In this document: positions 63,259 through 64,000 of the stretch, piece by piece
Layout: every line of letters starts with the position of its first letter
Numbering within the stretch: position 1 is the stretch's first letter
Source of the DNA: Cellulomonas fimi ATCC 484
GTDB taxonomy: Bacteria > Actinomycetota > Actinomycetes > Actinomycetales > Cellulomonadaceae
Direction: 5' to 3'
DNA: 64,000 bases
Assembly: GCF_000212695.1 (NCBI RefSeq)
Contig: NC_015514.1
Coordinates: 2,232,001-2,296,000 of the forward strand
Position numbers and translations under genes: made by a program
The notes under the pieces: generated by a model
What the model was told of the DNA's origin: nothing
Database searches by the model: none
Seen by the model: only the letters and a program-made list of their open reading frames with translations

Positions 63259-64000
63259 ATGCCCACGGTCTCCGCCCACGCCGCGGTCACGCTCGCCGCG
63301 CACGTCGACCACGTCTTCGGGCTCATGGGCAACGGCAACGCCTACTTCCTCGACGCGCTCGCCCGCCAGACCAGCGCGACGTTCACGGCCGTCCGCCACG
63401 AGGCCGGCGCCGTCGTCGCGGCCGACGCCTACCACCGCGCGTCGGGCCGGCTCGCCGCGGCGACCGCGACCTACGGGGCGGGGTTCACGAACACGCTCAC
63501 GGCCCTCGCCGAGGCCGTGCAGGCGCACGTCCCGCTCGTCCTGGTGGTGGGCGACGAGCCGACGTCGGGCCCGCGGCCGTGGGACGTGGACCAGATCGCG
63601 CTCGCGTCCGCGGTAGGTGCGCGCACGTACACGGTCGGGCGCGCCGACGCGGCCGCCACGACCCTCATCGCGGTCGAGCACGCGCTCACCTACCGGGTCC
63701 CGACGGTCCTCGCGATCCCCTACGACGTCGCCGCCGCCGACGCCGGGCCGGTGCCCGACGTGGCCGGCCCCCGGCTGCCGGCGCCGCTGCCCGCCCAGGG
63801 TGGGTTCGCCCGCGCCGCGGTGCGGGAGATCGCCGACGCGCTCGCGTCCGCACGCCGGCCGCTGCTGCTCGCGGGCCGCGGTGCGTGGCTGTCCGGCGCG
63901 GGCGCGACGCTCGGGGCCGTCGCGGACGCGACGGGGGCGCTCACGGTCACGACGGCGCTCGGGCGCGGGGTGTTCCCGCGTCCGGAGTTCGACCTCGGGG
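63259..64000 (+). CDS. Thiamine diphosphate-binding enzyme, N-terminal part (runs off the window)
   Basis: 247 codons are present. MPTVSAHAAVTLAAHVDHVFGLMGNGNAYFLDALARQ with the catalytic Glu in AVRHEAGAVVAADAYHRASGRLAAATATYGAGFTN is the PYR domain of acetolactate-synthase/benzoylformate-decarboxylase-like enzymes; the central domain follows (RPLLLAGRGAW). The divergent position from an aromatic hydroxylase suggests a role in aromatic acid catabolism. GGAAGG precedes the ATG at 63259. The ThDP-binding C-terminal domain is outside the window. Confidence 0.85.
   Translation, partial: MPTVSAHAAVTLAAHVDHVFGLMGNGNAYFLDALARQTSATFTAVRHEAGAVVAADAYHRASGRLAAATATYGAGFTNTLTALAEAVQAHVPLVLVVGDEPTSGPRPWDVDQIALASAVGARTYTVGRADAAATTLIAVEHALTYRVPTVLAIPYDVAAADAGPVPDVAGPRLPAPLPAQGGFARAAVREIADALASARRPLLLAGRGAWLSGAGATLGAVADATGALTVTTALGRGVFPRPEFDLG

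Overview
The window reads as a high-GC actinobacterial chromosome, most like the Cellulomonas group of the Micrococcales. Evidence is the very high GC at third codon positions, many GTG starts, four-base GTGA/ATGA overlaps inside operons, a block of actinobacterial genes in the usual order (hisS, rsh, apt, secF, secD, yajC, ruvB, ruvA, ruvC, yebC), phosphatidylinositol mannoside genes (pgsA, patA, pimA), an SsgA-family protein, an SOS box of actinobacterial type and a c-di-AMP riboswitch before an NlpC/P60 hydrolase.

Bases 1-27220 are housekeeping, almost all on the minus strand: the 5' end of aspS, an SOS-box-linked radical SAM gene, hisS and a metallo-beta-lactamase-fold hydrolase; then a plus-strand cyclophilin, a DUF349 protein with 33-bp tandem repeats and an AbiEi-like protein. 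The minus-strand yajC-secD-secF-apt cluster is followed by rsh. Next come ruvCAB, yebC, pdxT and pdxS with an aminotransferase and a Nudix hydrolase between them, and a thrS-HIT-pgsA-patA-pimA-lemA-like operon. Bases 27221-30470 hold tRNA-Val(CAC), an SsgA-family gene, pabC and pabB genes, and a tRNA-Gly/Cys/Val(GAC) cluster.

Bases 30479-38708 look like a decayed integrative island. A 48-bp direct repeat with two mismatches, containing the terminator-like hairpin that follows tRNA-Val(GAC), bounds it on both sides. Just inside the left repeat lie repeated integrase-arm-like sites and a frameshifted tyrosine integrase. The cargo points to copper: a secreted His/Asp/Met-rich anchored protein, a CcoG/NapH-like polyferredoxin membrane protein, a broken ferredoxin-NADP reductase tail, a beta-propeller lipoprotein, a 14-cysteine Csp-type copper storage protein and a P1B ATPase with a His-rich N-terminus, an unusual CPD motif and a CsoR-like operator. 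A broken PaaK-like gene ends at the right repeat.

Bases 38709-51371 carry a secreted GH3 glycosidase, an NAD(P)-binding protein/TetR pair, a TrkH-type K+ transporter, an ABC exporter with a TetR repressor whose operator is a perfect palindrome, a remnant of a second beta-propeller lipoprotein gene, a riboswitch-controlled NlpC/P60 protein, and a DUF305 lipoprotein divergent from a two-component system.

Bases 51372-57443 hold the most unusual locus. A very large Ala/Pro-rich protein begins with the LQxxAGNxAV-type motif seen in cargo of extracellular contractile injection systems and carries coiled-coil and amphipathic-helix regions. It is split by a single-base frameshift near 55572 and is followed 4 bp later by a HEAT-like protein. 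The rest holds a flavodoxin, a DUF885 protein, phenylalanine 4-monooxygenase, a flavin aromatic hydroxylase and the start of a ThDP-dependent enzyme, suggesting aromatic metabolism.
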